Source: Pseudomonas brassicacearum subsp. brassicacearum (lineage in GTDB: Bacteria > Pseudomonadota > Gammaproteobacteria > Pseudomonadales > Pseudomonadaceae). From it: a stretch of 56,831 bases of DNA. Shown piece after piece: positions 23,240-31,559 of this stretch (within the stretch, counting starts at the first letter, position 1; every line of letters starts with the position of its first letter). Both the position numbers and the translations under genes were made by a program. Location of the stretch: the NCBI RefSeq assembly GCF_008801605.1, contig NZ_VZPJ01000025.1, positions 1 to 56,831 of the forward strand, read 5' to 3'. The notes under the pieces were generated by a model. That model made no database searches. It was not told the DNA's origin and saw only the letters and a list, made by a program, of their open reading frames with translations.

Positions 23240-24604
23240 TCAGATACCGAACACCCTGTGATTCTGGCGTTTGGCCGCATACATCGCCTCGTCGGCGTGG
23301 CGGAACAGGGCAACATCTTCAGTGCCATGGTCGGGGAAACAGGCCACGCCGATGCTCGGTTCGATGCTCAGGCAGTGCCCGTCCAGACGCAGCGGCTGGG
23401 CCAGTGCATGGCGGATTTTTTCCTGCACGCGTTGGGCATCCTCCAAGGCCTGGATGCTGTGCAGCAGCACCACGAACTCGTCCCCGCCAATACGTGCCAC
23501 GGTGTCGGTGTCGCGGATACAGCCCTTGAGACGATTGGCCACCGCTTGTAACAGCATGTCGCCAACCCCGTGGCCATAGGTGTCGTTGATCTGCTTGAAA
23601 CGGTCCAGGTCGATGTACAGCAAGGCCATGCGCCCGGACGCCGCGCGCGCGCTTGCCAGTGCGCACTTGAACCGCTCCCGGAGCAATTCGCGGTTGGGCA
23701 CCTGGGTCAATTGATCGTACTGAGCCATGTGCTGCAACCGGGCGTGCAATTGCTTGCGCTCGATGGCGACGGTGATCTGTGCGCAGACGTATTGCAGCAG
23801 TTCCTTGTCCTGCTCGGTGTAGCGCTCGTTGTGCGGCGCACTCTTGACGATCAGCGCGCCAATCGTGCCGCTCTGCGAGTTCAGCGGCACGCCCAGCCAA
23901 CACGGCGCATCTGGCCGCGCTACAAGGTCGTCGAACCCCGGCGGCAAGTCGTTGCAACCAGGCGTCAGCAGGATTGGCTGGCCGCTGCGAATCACTTCGG
24001 CGCACAAACGCCCGGTGACCGTGCCCGGCAATTCCGGCTGCCCTTCCCGGTCGTCGACGTGATAGGGGAAGTTAAGTTGCGAACATTGTTCGTCATACAG
24101 CGCCACCGAAAAATTCAGCGCCGGCAGCCACTCGCCAATAATCAGGTGTATGCGCTTGAACAGCGCCAGCAGGTCTGCCGCGGCATGGGCCGCCTCGGAA
24201 ATCGCATACAACGCCGCCTGCCGGGACTCGGCCTGCTTGCGTTCGGTGATGTCCCGGGCCACGGCAATGCGCAGTTGGTCCACCGGCGACCAGCGCGCCG
24301 ACCACAGGATGTGCACCACCCGACCGTCCTTGCGCAGGTAACGGTTCTCGAAATTGAGCTTGGGCTCGCCGTCCATGATCTCCCGCGCCGCCTCAAGGGT
24401 CCGCTGACGGTCGGCGGGGTGCACCAGGTCGATCATCGGCTGGCCGATCAGCTCCTGCGGGGTGTAGCCAAAAATCTGTTCGCAGGCAGCACTGACAAAC
24501 ACGAAACGCCCTTGGCCGTCGACGGCACACACGGCGTCCAGCAGAAGGTCGATGTAGCTGGCCAGCGGCGCGGAACTTCGAGTGTCCATGGGGCTGGAGG
24601 TCAT
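23240..24604 (-). CDS. PAS-GAF-GGDEF diguanylate cyclase
   Basis: 454 aa, no membrane segment. The PAS domain (about 15-135; FGYTPQELIGQPMIDLVHP) ends in VARDITERKQAE. A GAF domain (about 150-295) follows, then GGDEF (about 300-454) with an intact ARIGGDEFVVL active site. An RxxD inhibitory site (RDTD) lies exactly five residues upstream. It should make c-di-GMP under product inhibition in response to a cytoplasmic signal. Start uncertain between 24604 (MTSSPMDT) and 24589 (MDTRSS); neither has a strong ribosome site. Confidence 0.92.
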   Translation of the reverse strand: MTSSPMDTRSSAPLASYIDLLLDAVCAVDGQGRFVFVSAACEQIFGYTPQELIGQPMIDLVHPADRQRTLEAAREIMDGEPKLNFENRYLRKDGRVVHILWSARWSPVDQLRIAVARDITERKQAESRQAALYAISEAAHAAADLLALFKRIHLIIGEWLPALNFSVALYDEQCSQLNFPYHVDDREGQPELPGTVTGRLCAEVIRSGQPILLTPGCNDLPPGFDDLVARPDAPCWLGVPLNSQSGTIGALIVKSAPHNERYTEQDKELLQYVCAQITVAIERKQLHARLQHMAQYDQLTQVPNRELLRERFKCALASARAASGRMALLYIDLDRFKQINDTYGHGVGDMLLQAVANRLKGCIRDTDTVARIGGDEFVVLLHSIQALEDAQRVQEKIRHALAQPLRLDGHCLSIEPSIGVACFPDHGTEDVALFRHADEAMYAAKRQNHRVFGI

Positions 24605-24769
24605 CCGGATAATGCAACGGTGAGCGAAGCGGGTGATCGTCAGTTCGTGACGCCGATACAACGAGCGAGACCGACGCGCCCCACCAATACCGATGAGGAT
24701 AGCGCAGGGGATCGACTGTAGGGAGCGAAACGCCCGGGAGATGCAGCCACTCGCTTCAACGCAGCCCCT

Positions 24770-25183
24770 TCACTCCGTAAAAAACGCCATACCGGCATAC
24801 GGTGCCTGCCGGCAGGCCTTCAACCGGGACGCCAGGTCGCCCACATGGACTTCGAGCTTGTGCCCGTCCGGGTCGAGAAAGTAGAACGAATCACCCTCGC
24901 TGCGATTGTCGCGCCACGATGACACCTGGGCCGCGTTCAGCCGCGCCACCAGCACTGGGAAACTCTCGGCATCGATGCTGAAAGCGTAATGGGTGTAGTC
25001 CGCCACCGGCTCAGGCCTGCGCAACGGGTCGAAAGCCAGGCACAACCACAAACCCGGCAGCGACAAATAGGCCCCATGGTCCCACTTGGCTTCGAGACGC
25101 AGCTGCAATAGCTCGCCATAAAAAACCACACTGCGATCCAGGTCGGTGACGGCAAGGGTCAGATGATTGAGGCCTGAGAGCAT
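24770..25183 (-). CDS. fosA: FosA-type fosfomycin glutathione transferase
   Basis: 137-aa VOC-fold protein resembling FosA throughout: MLSGLNHLTLAVTDLDRS (metal ligand His7), ADYTHYAF (second His), SEGDSFYFLDPDGHKLEVHVGDL (Glu ligand and potassium-loop residues) and a C-terminal CRQAPYAGM. It inactivates fosfomycin by adding glutathione with Mn and K as cofactors. ATG 25183 gives the family N-terminus; the open frame extends 22 codons further without support. It is divergent from the alpha-oxoamine synthase gene with a 257-bp gap. Confidence 0.93.
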   Translation of the reverse strand: MLSGLNHLTLAVTDLDRSVVFYGELLQLRLEAKWDHGAYLSLPGLWLCLAFDPLRRPEPVADYTHYAFSIDAESFPVLVARLNAAQVSSWRDNRSEGDSFYFLDPDGHKLEVHVGDLASRLKACRQAPYAGMAFFTE

Positions 25184-25440
25184 CAGCAAGCAACCTTCAG
25201 AAAAGAGTGATAACCCAGCGGGCTTGGGGCGAACCCAGGGTACTTCCAAGCTCCGACATCGCCGACGGATTCCCCGTCCAAGGCCCTAGGCAAAGTCCTA
25301 CGCAGAACTCTCCAGTGACACTCAAGCACGCCGGAAACAGCCGATTCAAAGCCCTGCACAACAATCTGTAAAGTCTGGAAACACACCGCTATCGAAACAC
25401 CCCACGGACAGCACCACTCATCAAGGAATGTAATCGCACC

Positions 25441-26676
25441 ATGAACCAGACTGCTCAAGCGCCCCATCACTTCACTCACTACCGCAAGGTGATTTCCCTC
25501 GCAGACCAGAACTGGCAGGGCACCGAAGCCGGAAAAATCTCAGGGTTGAATGTCGAGGTCAAGACACCCAATGTGCTGGTCGACCAATACGGTCGCACCT
25601 TCCATCACTTCTGTACCACGTCCTACCTGGGCCTGGACTATCACCCCGCGTTGCTGGACGGCGCCATGACTGCCCTGTGGGAAACCGGAACCCTGCGGGT
25701 CGCCAACTCAAGGAATCGCTGCAAGCTGGCGATCCTGGACCAGTACGAAACCCAATTGTCGGAGCTGTTTGGCGCCAGTTGCCTCAGTGCTCTGTCGTGC
25801 AGTGCGGCAAGCGCCGGTATCCTGCCGCTGCTGGCCAGCGGCGCGTTCACCAACCAGTGTTCGCCGGTCATGGTGTTCGACAAACACGCCCATTACTCGA
25901 TGAACCACAGCAAGGCCGCCTGCGCCGATGAAACCCAGGTCGTCACCTGCCCGCACAACGACATGGATTTCATCGAAGACCTGTGCAAACGCCAGCGCTG
26001 CGTGGCGTACGTGGCCGACAGCGCCTATAGCATGGGCGGATTGGCGGACCTGGACAGCCTGATGTATCTCAAGCAGCGCTATGGCCTGTTTCTCTATCTG
26101 GACGACTCCCACGCGCTGTCTGCGGTCGGGGAGTCCGGCGCAGGCCTGGTCCGTTCGCGCGTCCCTGCCGTGGATGAACGCACCCTGATCGTTGCTTCAT
26201 TGGCCAAGTCATTCGGCGCCAGTGGCGGGCTGGTCATGTTTGGCAGTGAACGGCACAAGGCGCTGGTGCAGCGTTACGGTGGCCCGAGCAATTGGTCCCA
26301 GAGCCTGAACGCAGCGGCCATCGGCGCCGGCATGGCGTCGATCCGCCTGCACCGCAGTCGAGAATTCAGCGCCCTGCAGGAGCGTTTGCAAGCTAATATC
26401 CGCTTCTTCGACAGCCTCGTGCGCACTGAACAGCGCGGCAATCCCATGGCAATCCGCATGGTGCCCTGCGGTGAAGCGGCCCTGGCCAACAGCCTGGCCG
26501 TCGAACTGGCCGAACTGGGGTACTTCACTTCAGCGGTCTTTTTCCCCGTGGTGCCGCAAGGCAAGGCCGCCATTCGCATTACCCTGCGCGCCGATATGGA
26601 GCCGAACGTGATTCGCTCGTTTTGCGAAAAGATCACCGAACTGCTGCTGACCCACGGGCGTGACATCCGCCCTTGA
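25441..26676 (+). CDS. Alpha-oxoamine synthase family PLP enzyme
   Basis: 411 aa. Fold-type I features are FCTTSYLGLDYHPAL, VFDKHAHYSMN (His stacking on PLP), YLDDSHALSAVGESGAG and the PLP Lys256 in SLAKSFGASGG. The family (BioF, KBL, SPT, HemA, CqsA) condenses an acyl-CoA with an amino acid. It is neither next to bio genes nor obviously BioF, HemA or KBL, and it could make an alpha-aminoketone metabolite, as CqsA does. It forms a pair with the exporter gene 13 bp downstream. The product is unknown. Confidence 0.85.
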   Translation: MNQTAQAPHHFTHYRKVISLADQNWQGTEAGKISGLNVEVKTPNVLVDQYGRTFHHFCTTSYLGLDYHPALLDGAMTALWETGTLRVANSRNRCKLAILDQYETQLSELFGASCLSALSCSAASAGILPLLASGAFTNQCSPVMVFDKHAHYSMNHSKAACADETQVVTCPHNDMDFIEDLCKRQRCVAYVADSAYSMGGLADLDSLMYLKQRYGLFLYLDDSHALSAVGESGAGLVRSRVPAVDERTLIVASLAKSFGASGGLVMFGSERHKALVQRYGGPSNWSQSLNAAAIGAGMASIRLHRSREFSALQERLQANIRFFDSLVRTEQRGNPMAIRMVPCGEAALANSLAVELAELGYFTSAVFFPVVPQGKAAIRITLRADMEPNVIRSFCEKITELLLTHGRDIRP

Positions 26677-26689
26677 GACAGGACGCTCG

Positions 26690-27853
26690 ATGAAGAACCG
26701 TACAACCCTGATCGTCACCTGCACCACCGTTTTCCTGGCCCAACTGGGCATGAGCATCTACTTGCCGGCCCTGCCCGATATCGCCCGGGACCTGGGCGCC
26801 GATGCGTCCCGGGTTTCCTGGGGCTTGTCGGTGTACCTGATCGGCATGGCGCTGCCGATGTTGCTGTGGGGCAGCCTGGGCCAGCGGCTGGGGCGCAAGC
26901 CGGTCTTGCTGGCGGCCTTGGGGTTGTACGGTTTGGGCAACCTGGCCCTGCCGCTGGGCACAACCGTGGAGGCGTTCCTGACGCTCAGGTTGATCCAGGG
27001 CATCGGCGCCAGCGGTATCTCGGTGATGGCGCGGGTCTTGATTCGGGACAGTTTCAGCGGCGATCTGTTGGCCAAGGCGCTGTCCTGGATATCGATCGCC
27101 TTTGTGATTGCCCTCGGTATCGGCCAGTATCTGGGCTCGCTGATCCAGGCCGCTTTCGGCTGGGAGGCGATTTTCCAGGGCTTGGGCGCCGTCAGCCTGG
27201 CGATGGCAGCGGCGGTGTCCCGGGCCAGGTTCCCGGTGCTGGTGCAAGCCGGCAACGGGCAATCGGCGTGGAGCATCTACGGGCAGATCCTGCGTCGACG
27301 CGCGTTCCTGCTGCCGGCCTTGGCGGGTGGGCTGGGTTACGGCGTGATCGTCGCCTTCAATACCGCCGCGCCATTGATCCTGCAGGAGAGCTTCCACTGG
27401 TCGCCCATTGAATACGGCCTGCTGGGCTGGCCGGTCAGTGCCGCGTACTTGCTTGGGGCGCTGGTGGTGAACGCTTTTGTACTGCGTACCGGTCAACGGC
27501 GAATGATGGGTTGGGGCATCGCCCTGGTGCTGGGCGGGAGCATGACCATGCTGGCAGGCAGCCTCACCCTGAGCAGCATCGCGCTGCTCTTCTGGCTGCC
27601 GTATTGCTTCGCGGTGTTTGGCCAGTCGTTGATCTACCCCATCAGCCTGTCCCTGGCCAACGAAGGCTCACCGGTGGCCGGCGCGTATGCCATGGCGTTG
27701 AGCGGATTCCTGCACCAACTGATGGCCTCGGTGATCGGTGCCATGGCCAGCCTGTTGTTGAGCCAACAGGCCTGGCCGCTGGCGGCGTTGTGCGCACTGT
27801 TGGGGGCGGCGGCGATGCTCTGTGTGAAGTTCGTGCCGCCCCGGGTCGCTTAG
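26690..27853 (+). CDS. MFS drug exporter, Bcr/CflA type
   Basis: 387 aa, twelve predicted membrane segments. The N-terminus (FLAQLGMSIYLPALPDIARDL) and the loop GQRLGRKPVLL are typical of the Bcr/CflA drug:proton antiporters. GACAGGA precedes ATG 26690. Closely coupled to the alpha-oxoamine synthase gene, so it may export that enzyme's product. Its TAG stop overlaps the TAA of the convergent yiaY by 3 bp, leaving no room for an intergenic terminator. Confidence 0.9.
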   Translation: MKNRTTLIVTCTTVFLAQLGMSIYLPALPDIARDLGADASRVSWGLSVYLIGMALPMLLWGSLGQRLGRKPVLLAALGLYGLGNLALPLGTTVEAFLTLRLIQGIGASGISVMARVLIRDSFSGDLLAKALSWISIAFVIALGIGQYLGSLIQAAFGWEAIFQGLGAVSLAMAAAVSRARFPVLVQAGNGQSAWSIYGQILRRRAFLLPALAGGLGYGVIVAFNTAAPLILQESFHWSPIEYGLLGWPVSAAYLLGALVVNAFVLRTGQRRMMGWGIALVLGGSMTMLAGSLTLSSIALLFWLPYCFAVFGQSLIYPISLSLANEGSPVAGAYAMALSGFLHQLMASVIGAMASLLLSQQAWPLAALCALLGAAAMLCVKFVPPRVA

Positions 27854-28998
27854 AACGCGCTGCGGAAAATCTCTTCGATCTGCCGCTGGTCCGCCGCCCG
27901 TGGGTTGGTCAGGCCGCAGGCGTCTTTCAAGGCGTTGGCGGCCAGCACCGGTACGTCATTGAGGCGTACGCCCAAATCACGCAAACCGGCCGGAATATCC
28001 ACGTCAAGGGCCAGTTTACGGATCGCCGCAATGGCGTCGCGGGCGCCCTCTTCCGGGCTGAAGCCGCGCGTATCGGCGCCCATGGCATGGGCCACGTCGG
28101 TCAGGCGAACGGCGCACACCGAAGCGTTGAAGCTTTGCACATGAGGCAACAGCACTGCGTTGCAGACACCATGAGGCAGGTCGTAGAAGCCACCCAGCTG
28201 ATGCGCCATCGCGTGCACGAAACCCAACGATGCATTGTTGAACGCCATCCCCGCGAGAAACTGCGCGTAGGCCATGTTCTCCCGCGCGACCAGGTCATTG
28301 CCGTCACGCACGGCCAGGCGCAGGTTGTTGCTGATCAGGGTGATGGCCTTCAGGGCGCAGGCATCGGTGATGGGGTTGGCCGCAGTGGAGACATAAGCCT
28401 CGATCGCGTGGGTCAGTGCATCCATGCCGGTGGCGGCTGTCAGGCCCTTGGGCATCGCCACCATCAGCGCCGGGTCGTTCACCGACATCAATGGGGTGAC
28501 GTTGCGATCAACAATCGCCATTTTCACGTGGCGTGTCTCGTCGGTGATGATGCAAAAACGGGTCATTTCGCTGGCGGTGCCCGCCGTGGTGTTGATGGCG
28601 ATCAGCGGCAACTGCGGCTTGCTCGAACGATCGACGCCTTCATAATCACGGATCTGCCCTCCGTTGGTGGCGCACAGGGCGATGCCCTTGGCGCAATCGT
28701 GAGGCGAACCGCCACCCAGCGATACGACGAAATCACACTGGCTCTCCTTCAGCAGCCCCAGCCCGAGCTCGACATTGGCGATGCTTGGGTTGGGCTTGGC
28801 GCCGTCGAAAATCACCGAGTCGATGTCCTGTATCGCCAACAACTCGGCCACCTTGGTGGCGACACCGGCCTTGGCCAGCCCCGCGTCGGTGACGATCAAA
28901 GCTTTGCGAAAGCCGTAGTTGCGAATAGCGGTCATCGCTTCATCGAGGCAGCCGAGCCCCATGATGTTCACGGCGGGAATGAAAAAAGTGCTGCTCAT
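27850..28998 (-). CDS. yiaY: Iron-containing alcohol dehydrogenase (YiaY-like)
   Basis: 382 aa, the same length and close in sequence, from memory, to E. coli YiaY. It is a group III NAD-dependent dehydrogenase with VSLGGGSPHDCAKGIAL (NAD binding), NTTAGTASEMTRFCII, and metal-binding residues in MDALTHAIEAYVS and FVHAMAHQLGGFYDLPHGV. ATG 28998 gives MSSTFFIPAVN. The substrate is probably a small primary alcohol or L-threonine; it cannot be decided here. Confidence 0.92.
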   Translation of the reverse strand: MSSTFFIPAVNIMGLGCLDEAMTAIRNYGFRKALIVTDAGLAKAGVATKVAELLAIQDIDSVIFDGAKPNPSIANVELGLGLLKESQCDFVVSLGGGSPHDCAKGIALCATNGGQIRDYEGVDRSSKPQLPLIAINTTAGTASEMTRFCIITDETRHVKMAIVDRNVTPLMSVNDPALMVAMPKGLTAATGMDALTHAIEAYVSTAANPITDACALKAITLISNNLRLAVRDGNDLVARENMAYAQFLAGMAFNNASLGFVHAMAHQLGGFYDLPHGVCNAVLLPHVQSFNASVCAVRLTDVAHAMGADTRGFSPEEGARDAIAAIRKLALDVDIPAGLRDLGVRLNDVPVLAANALKDACGLTNPRAADQRQIEEIFRSAF

Positions 28999-29138
28999 GG
29001 GGTCACGCTCCTGGTTGAGGCCGGATCGGCAGGGCCTACAGAATGACCGAGTAGTCATGACGCATCTTGATCTGGCTCAAGACTGGGTCGTGATAAAGTC
29101 GCGCCCTGCCTTTGCCACGTTTTGAGATGATCCTTGCG

Positions 29139-30158
29139 ATGACCGATTTCCAGGAATACGACACCCGGCTCGAAGACTGGGAGGCCTTGCGCGCCGACAC
29201 CGCCTTCAGCGGCCTGTTGGTGGGCAATGGGGCCAGCCGCGCAGTGTGGGATGATTTCGGCTATGACTCGCTGTTCGAAAATGCCCGCACCGTCGAGGAG
29301 AAACCCCTGAGCCCGTCGGAACTGAGCGTGTTCGATGCGATGCAGACGCGCAGCTTCGAACAGGTGCTCGCTGCGCTGAAAACCACCAGTCGGGTCAACA
29401 AGGCCCTGGCCGTCAGCTCCGCTGCCCCGCGTAACCGCTATTACGCGATCAAGGAAGCGCTGATCAACACCGTGCATGCGGTGCACATCCCATGGCGCCT
29501 GGTGCAACCGTCGACCCTGGCGACGCTCAACCAGGAGCTGAGCCGCTACCGCACGGTGTTCACCAGCAACTACGACCTGCTCAACTACTGGGCGATCCAG
29601 CAGGCACCCGAGAGCATCAGCGACCTGTTCTTCGGCGAAGACCACAGTTTCGACCTGAGCCGGGCGACCACGGACAAACCGCGCCTGCTGTACCTGCACG
29701 GCGGCCTGCACATGGTGCGCAACCAGGACGGCACGGCGCGCAAGCTCACGTCCACCGAAGGCACCCTGCTGGGCAGTTTCGCCATCAACAACACGATCAA
29801 GACCCTCGACGACGTACCGTTGTTCGTCAATGAAGGCCCAAGCCAGGACAAGCTCAAGACCATCCGCAGCAGCGATTACCTGTCGTTCTGCTACGACCAG
29901 TTGCTGCAGCACGGCGACAACCTGTGCCTGTTCGGCCATGCCCTGGGCGAGCAGGACAACCACATTGTGCAAGCCTTGCGCCTGGCCGCACCGAAAACCG
30001 TGGCGATTTCAATCTATCCCCGTAGCCAGGCGTTCATCCAGCATCAGAAGCGGCATTACGCCAAGGTGTTCCAGGGACTGGAAGTGCAATTGCGCTTCTT
30101 CGATGCCAAGAGCCATCCGCTGGGCGATCCGAAACTGTCGGTGCCGGTGGAGGTTTAA
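29139..30158 (+). CDS. DUF4917 family protein, SIR2-like fold features
   Basis: 339 aa. Three spaced motifs recall SIR2-like NAD-binding proteins: LLVGNGASRAVW (residues about 25-36), FTSNYDLLNYWA (about 145) and LLYLHGGLHMV (about 187). DUF4917 is a Pfam family seen in Pseudomonas; its function is not established. It could be an NADase or a nucleotide-binding defence-type protein, but no effector or sensor partner gene is adjacent. Start uncertain: ATG 29139 (MTDFQEYD) or ATG 29127. Confidence 0.75.
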   Translation: MTDFQEYDTRLEDWEALRADTAFSGLLVGNGASRAVWDDFGYDSLFENARTVEEKPLSPSELSVFDAMQTRSFEQVLAALKTTSRVNKALAVSSAAPRNRYYAIKEALINTVHAVHIPWRLVQPSTLATLNQELSRYRTVFTSNYDLLNYWAIQQAPESISDLFFGEDHSFDLSRATTDKPRLLYLHGGLHMVRNQDGTARKLTSTEGTLLGSFAINNTIKTLDDVPLFVNEGPSQDKLKTIRSSDYLSFCYDQLLQHGDNLCLFGHALGEQDNHIVQALRLAAPKTVAISIYPRSQAFIQHQKRHYAKVFQGLEVQLRFFDAKSHPLGDPKLSVPVEV

Positions 30159-30181
30159 AACACGTGTGGAGAGGGGATCCA

Positions 30182-30275
30182 TGTGTGGGAGCAAAGCTTG
30201 CTCGCGATGAACGATGACTCGGTTAGCCTGCACAACCGCAGCGCCTGCATCGCGAGCAAGCTTTGCCCCCACACA
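30182..30275. repeat. REPIN
   Basis: TGTGTGGGAGCAAAGCTTGC facing GCAAGCTTTGCCCCCACACA, just after the DUF4917 gene. Confidence 0.92.
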
Positions 30276-30317
30276 TAATTCCCCCGCCACAGGCTAGGCG
30301 CCCTTGTTGCCGTCCCG

Positions 30318-30662
30318 TCAGAGCGCAGCCACGGTCTTGTCCTTGATGACAGTCGTCGGTCCGTTGGCCTTTACGCTGGCGATGCCCTTGTCCCGGGCGG
30401 CGTCCGATGAATAAGCTTCACTGCTGCCAATCACTTCATGGTTGGCAGCCTTGAGGTTGAAGTACGGATGGCCATCCTTGGTGTTCTTGAGTTCATAGCG
30501 CTCGGTCAACGGACTGTTTTTCTGCACCGAAGCAATGCCACCGTCGACACCGCTGCGGGTGGTGTACAGCTCACTGGTCAAGATTGTCTCGGCGTTGGCC
30601 GCCTTGAGCACAAACCGAAACTGGCCACTGCTGCTTTTGCTGATTTCGTACCATCCGGACAT
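30318..30662 (-). CDS. yegP: YegP/UPF0339 protein, two DUF1508 repeats
   Basis: 114 aa made of two DUF1508 units: GQFRFVLKAANAETILTSELY with its following segment, and GHPYFNLKAANHEVIGSSEAY with its own. Small soluble beta-alpha repeat protein. Function unknown, widely conserved. ATG 30662 follows GGAGAAAAATC on the minus strand. Confidence 0.93.
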   Translation of the reverse strand: MSGWYEISKSSSGQFRFVLKAANAETILTSELYTTRSGVDGGIASVQKNSPLTERYELKNTKDGHPYFNLKAANHEVIGSSEAYSSDAARDKGIASVKANGPTTVIKDKTVAAL

Positions 30663-30743
30663 GATTTTTCTCCTGGCAATGAAGACATGCCCCGAGAGTA
30701 AAGACCCGCCGCGCTTGCCCCGCCAGTCCGCTGTGCAGCGTCA

Positions 30744-31325
30744 TTACAAGGTAATGGCCGTGCCCAGCAGCGTCAGGAAACCCGCCAGCCAGCTCGGGTG
30801 CGCAGGCCAGGCCGGTGCGGTTGCGAGGTTGCCCTGGACATGGCCCTGGGTCACGGGAATGTCGATATAGGTCCCGCCAGCCAGTCGGACTTCCGGGGCA
30901 CACGCCGGGTAGGCGCTGCATTCGCGCCCTTCGAGGATGCCTGCCGCCGCCAGCAATTGCGCACCGTGGCACACCGCGGCAATCGGCTTGCCCGCCAGAT
31001 CGAAATCGCGCACCAGTTGCAGGACGGTTTCATTCAAGCGCAGGTACTCCGGCGCTCGCCCACCCGGCACCAGCAGCGCGTCGTAGTCGGCGGCCTGGAC
31101 GTTGGCGAAGTCATGGTTGAGGGCAAACAAGTGCCCCGGTTTTTCACTGTAGGTCTGGTCGCCTTCGAAATCGTGGATCGCCGTGCGCACCGTCTGTCCG
31201 GCGGTTTTGTCCGGGCACACGGCGTGCACGGTATGGCCGACCATCTGCAGGGCCTGGAACGGCACCATGACTTCATAATCTTCGACGTAATCGCCGACCA
31301 GCATGAGGATTTTCTTGGCGGGCAT
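30744..31325 (-). CDS. DJ-1/PfpI family protein
   Basis: 193 aa. A class I glutamine amidotransferase-like fold with LMLVGDYVEDYEVMVPFQAL at the N-terminus, LLVPGGRAPEYLR, and the nucleophile Cys in IAAVCHGAQLLAAAG. It resembles protease/chaperone-like PfpI members; possible roles are stress response, glyoxalase III or amidase activity. GGAGCCC precedes ATG 31325. Confidence 0.9.
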   Translation of the reverse strand: MPAKKILMLVGDYVEDYEVMVPFQALQMVGHTVHAVCPDKTAGQTVRTAIHDFEGDQTYSEKPGHLFALNHDFANVQAADYDALLVPGGRAPEYLRLNETVLQLVRDFDLAGKPIAAVCHGAQLLAAAGILEGRECSAYPACAPEVRLAGGTYIDIPVTQGHVQGNLATAPAWPAHPSWLAGFLTLLGTAITL

Positions 31326-31435
31326 GGGAAGGGCTCCTTTGGGAATGCGTGGGTGGTTAACGCATTAAAGGTAGTCCGGAGTGTTGGCAGGCGAGCGATA
31401 ACCGCTCATTACCTGACGGGCTGCACCTCAGCCCT

Positions 31436-31542
31436 TGTGGGAGCGAGTCCTGTGGGAGCAAAGCTTGCTCGCGATGAACGATGGCGCGGTTCTAGCAGTT
31501 AAACCATGTCGTCCTCATCGCGAGCAAGCTTTGCTCCCACAG
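31436..31542. repeat. REPIN with an extra partial REP arm
   Basis: A truncated left arm (TGTGGGAGCGAGT) is immediately followed by a complete REPIN starting TGTGGGAGCAAAGCTTGCTC and ending GAGCAAGCTTTGCTCCCACA. This suggests insertion of one element next to or into another. Confidence 0.88.
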
Positions 31543-31559
31543 GGTTCGGTATAGCTGCT

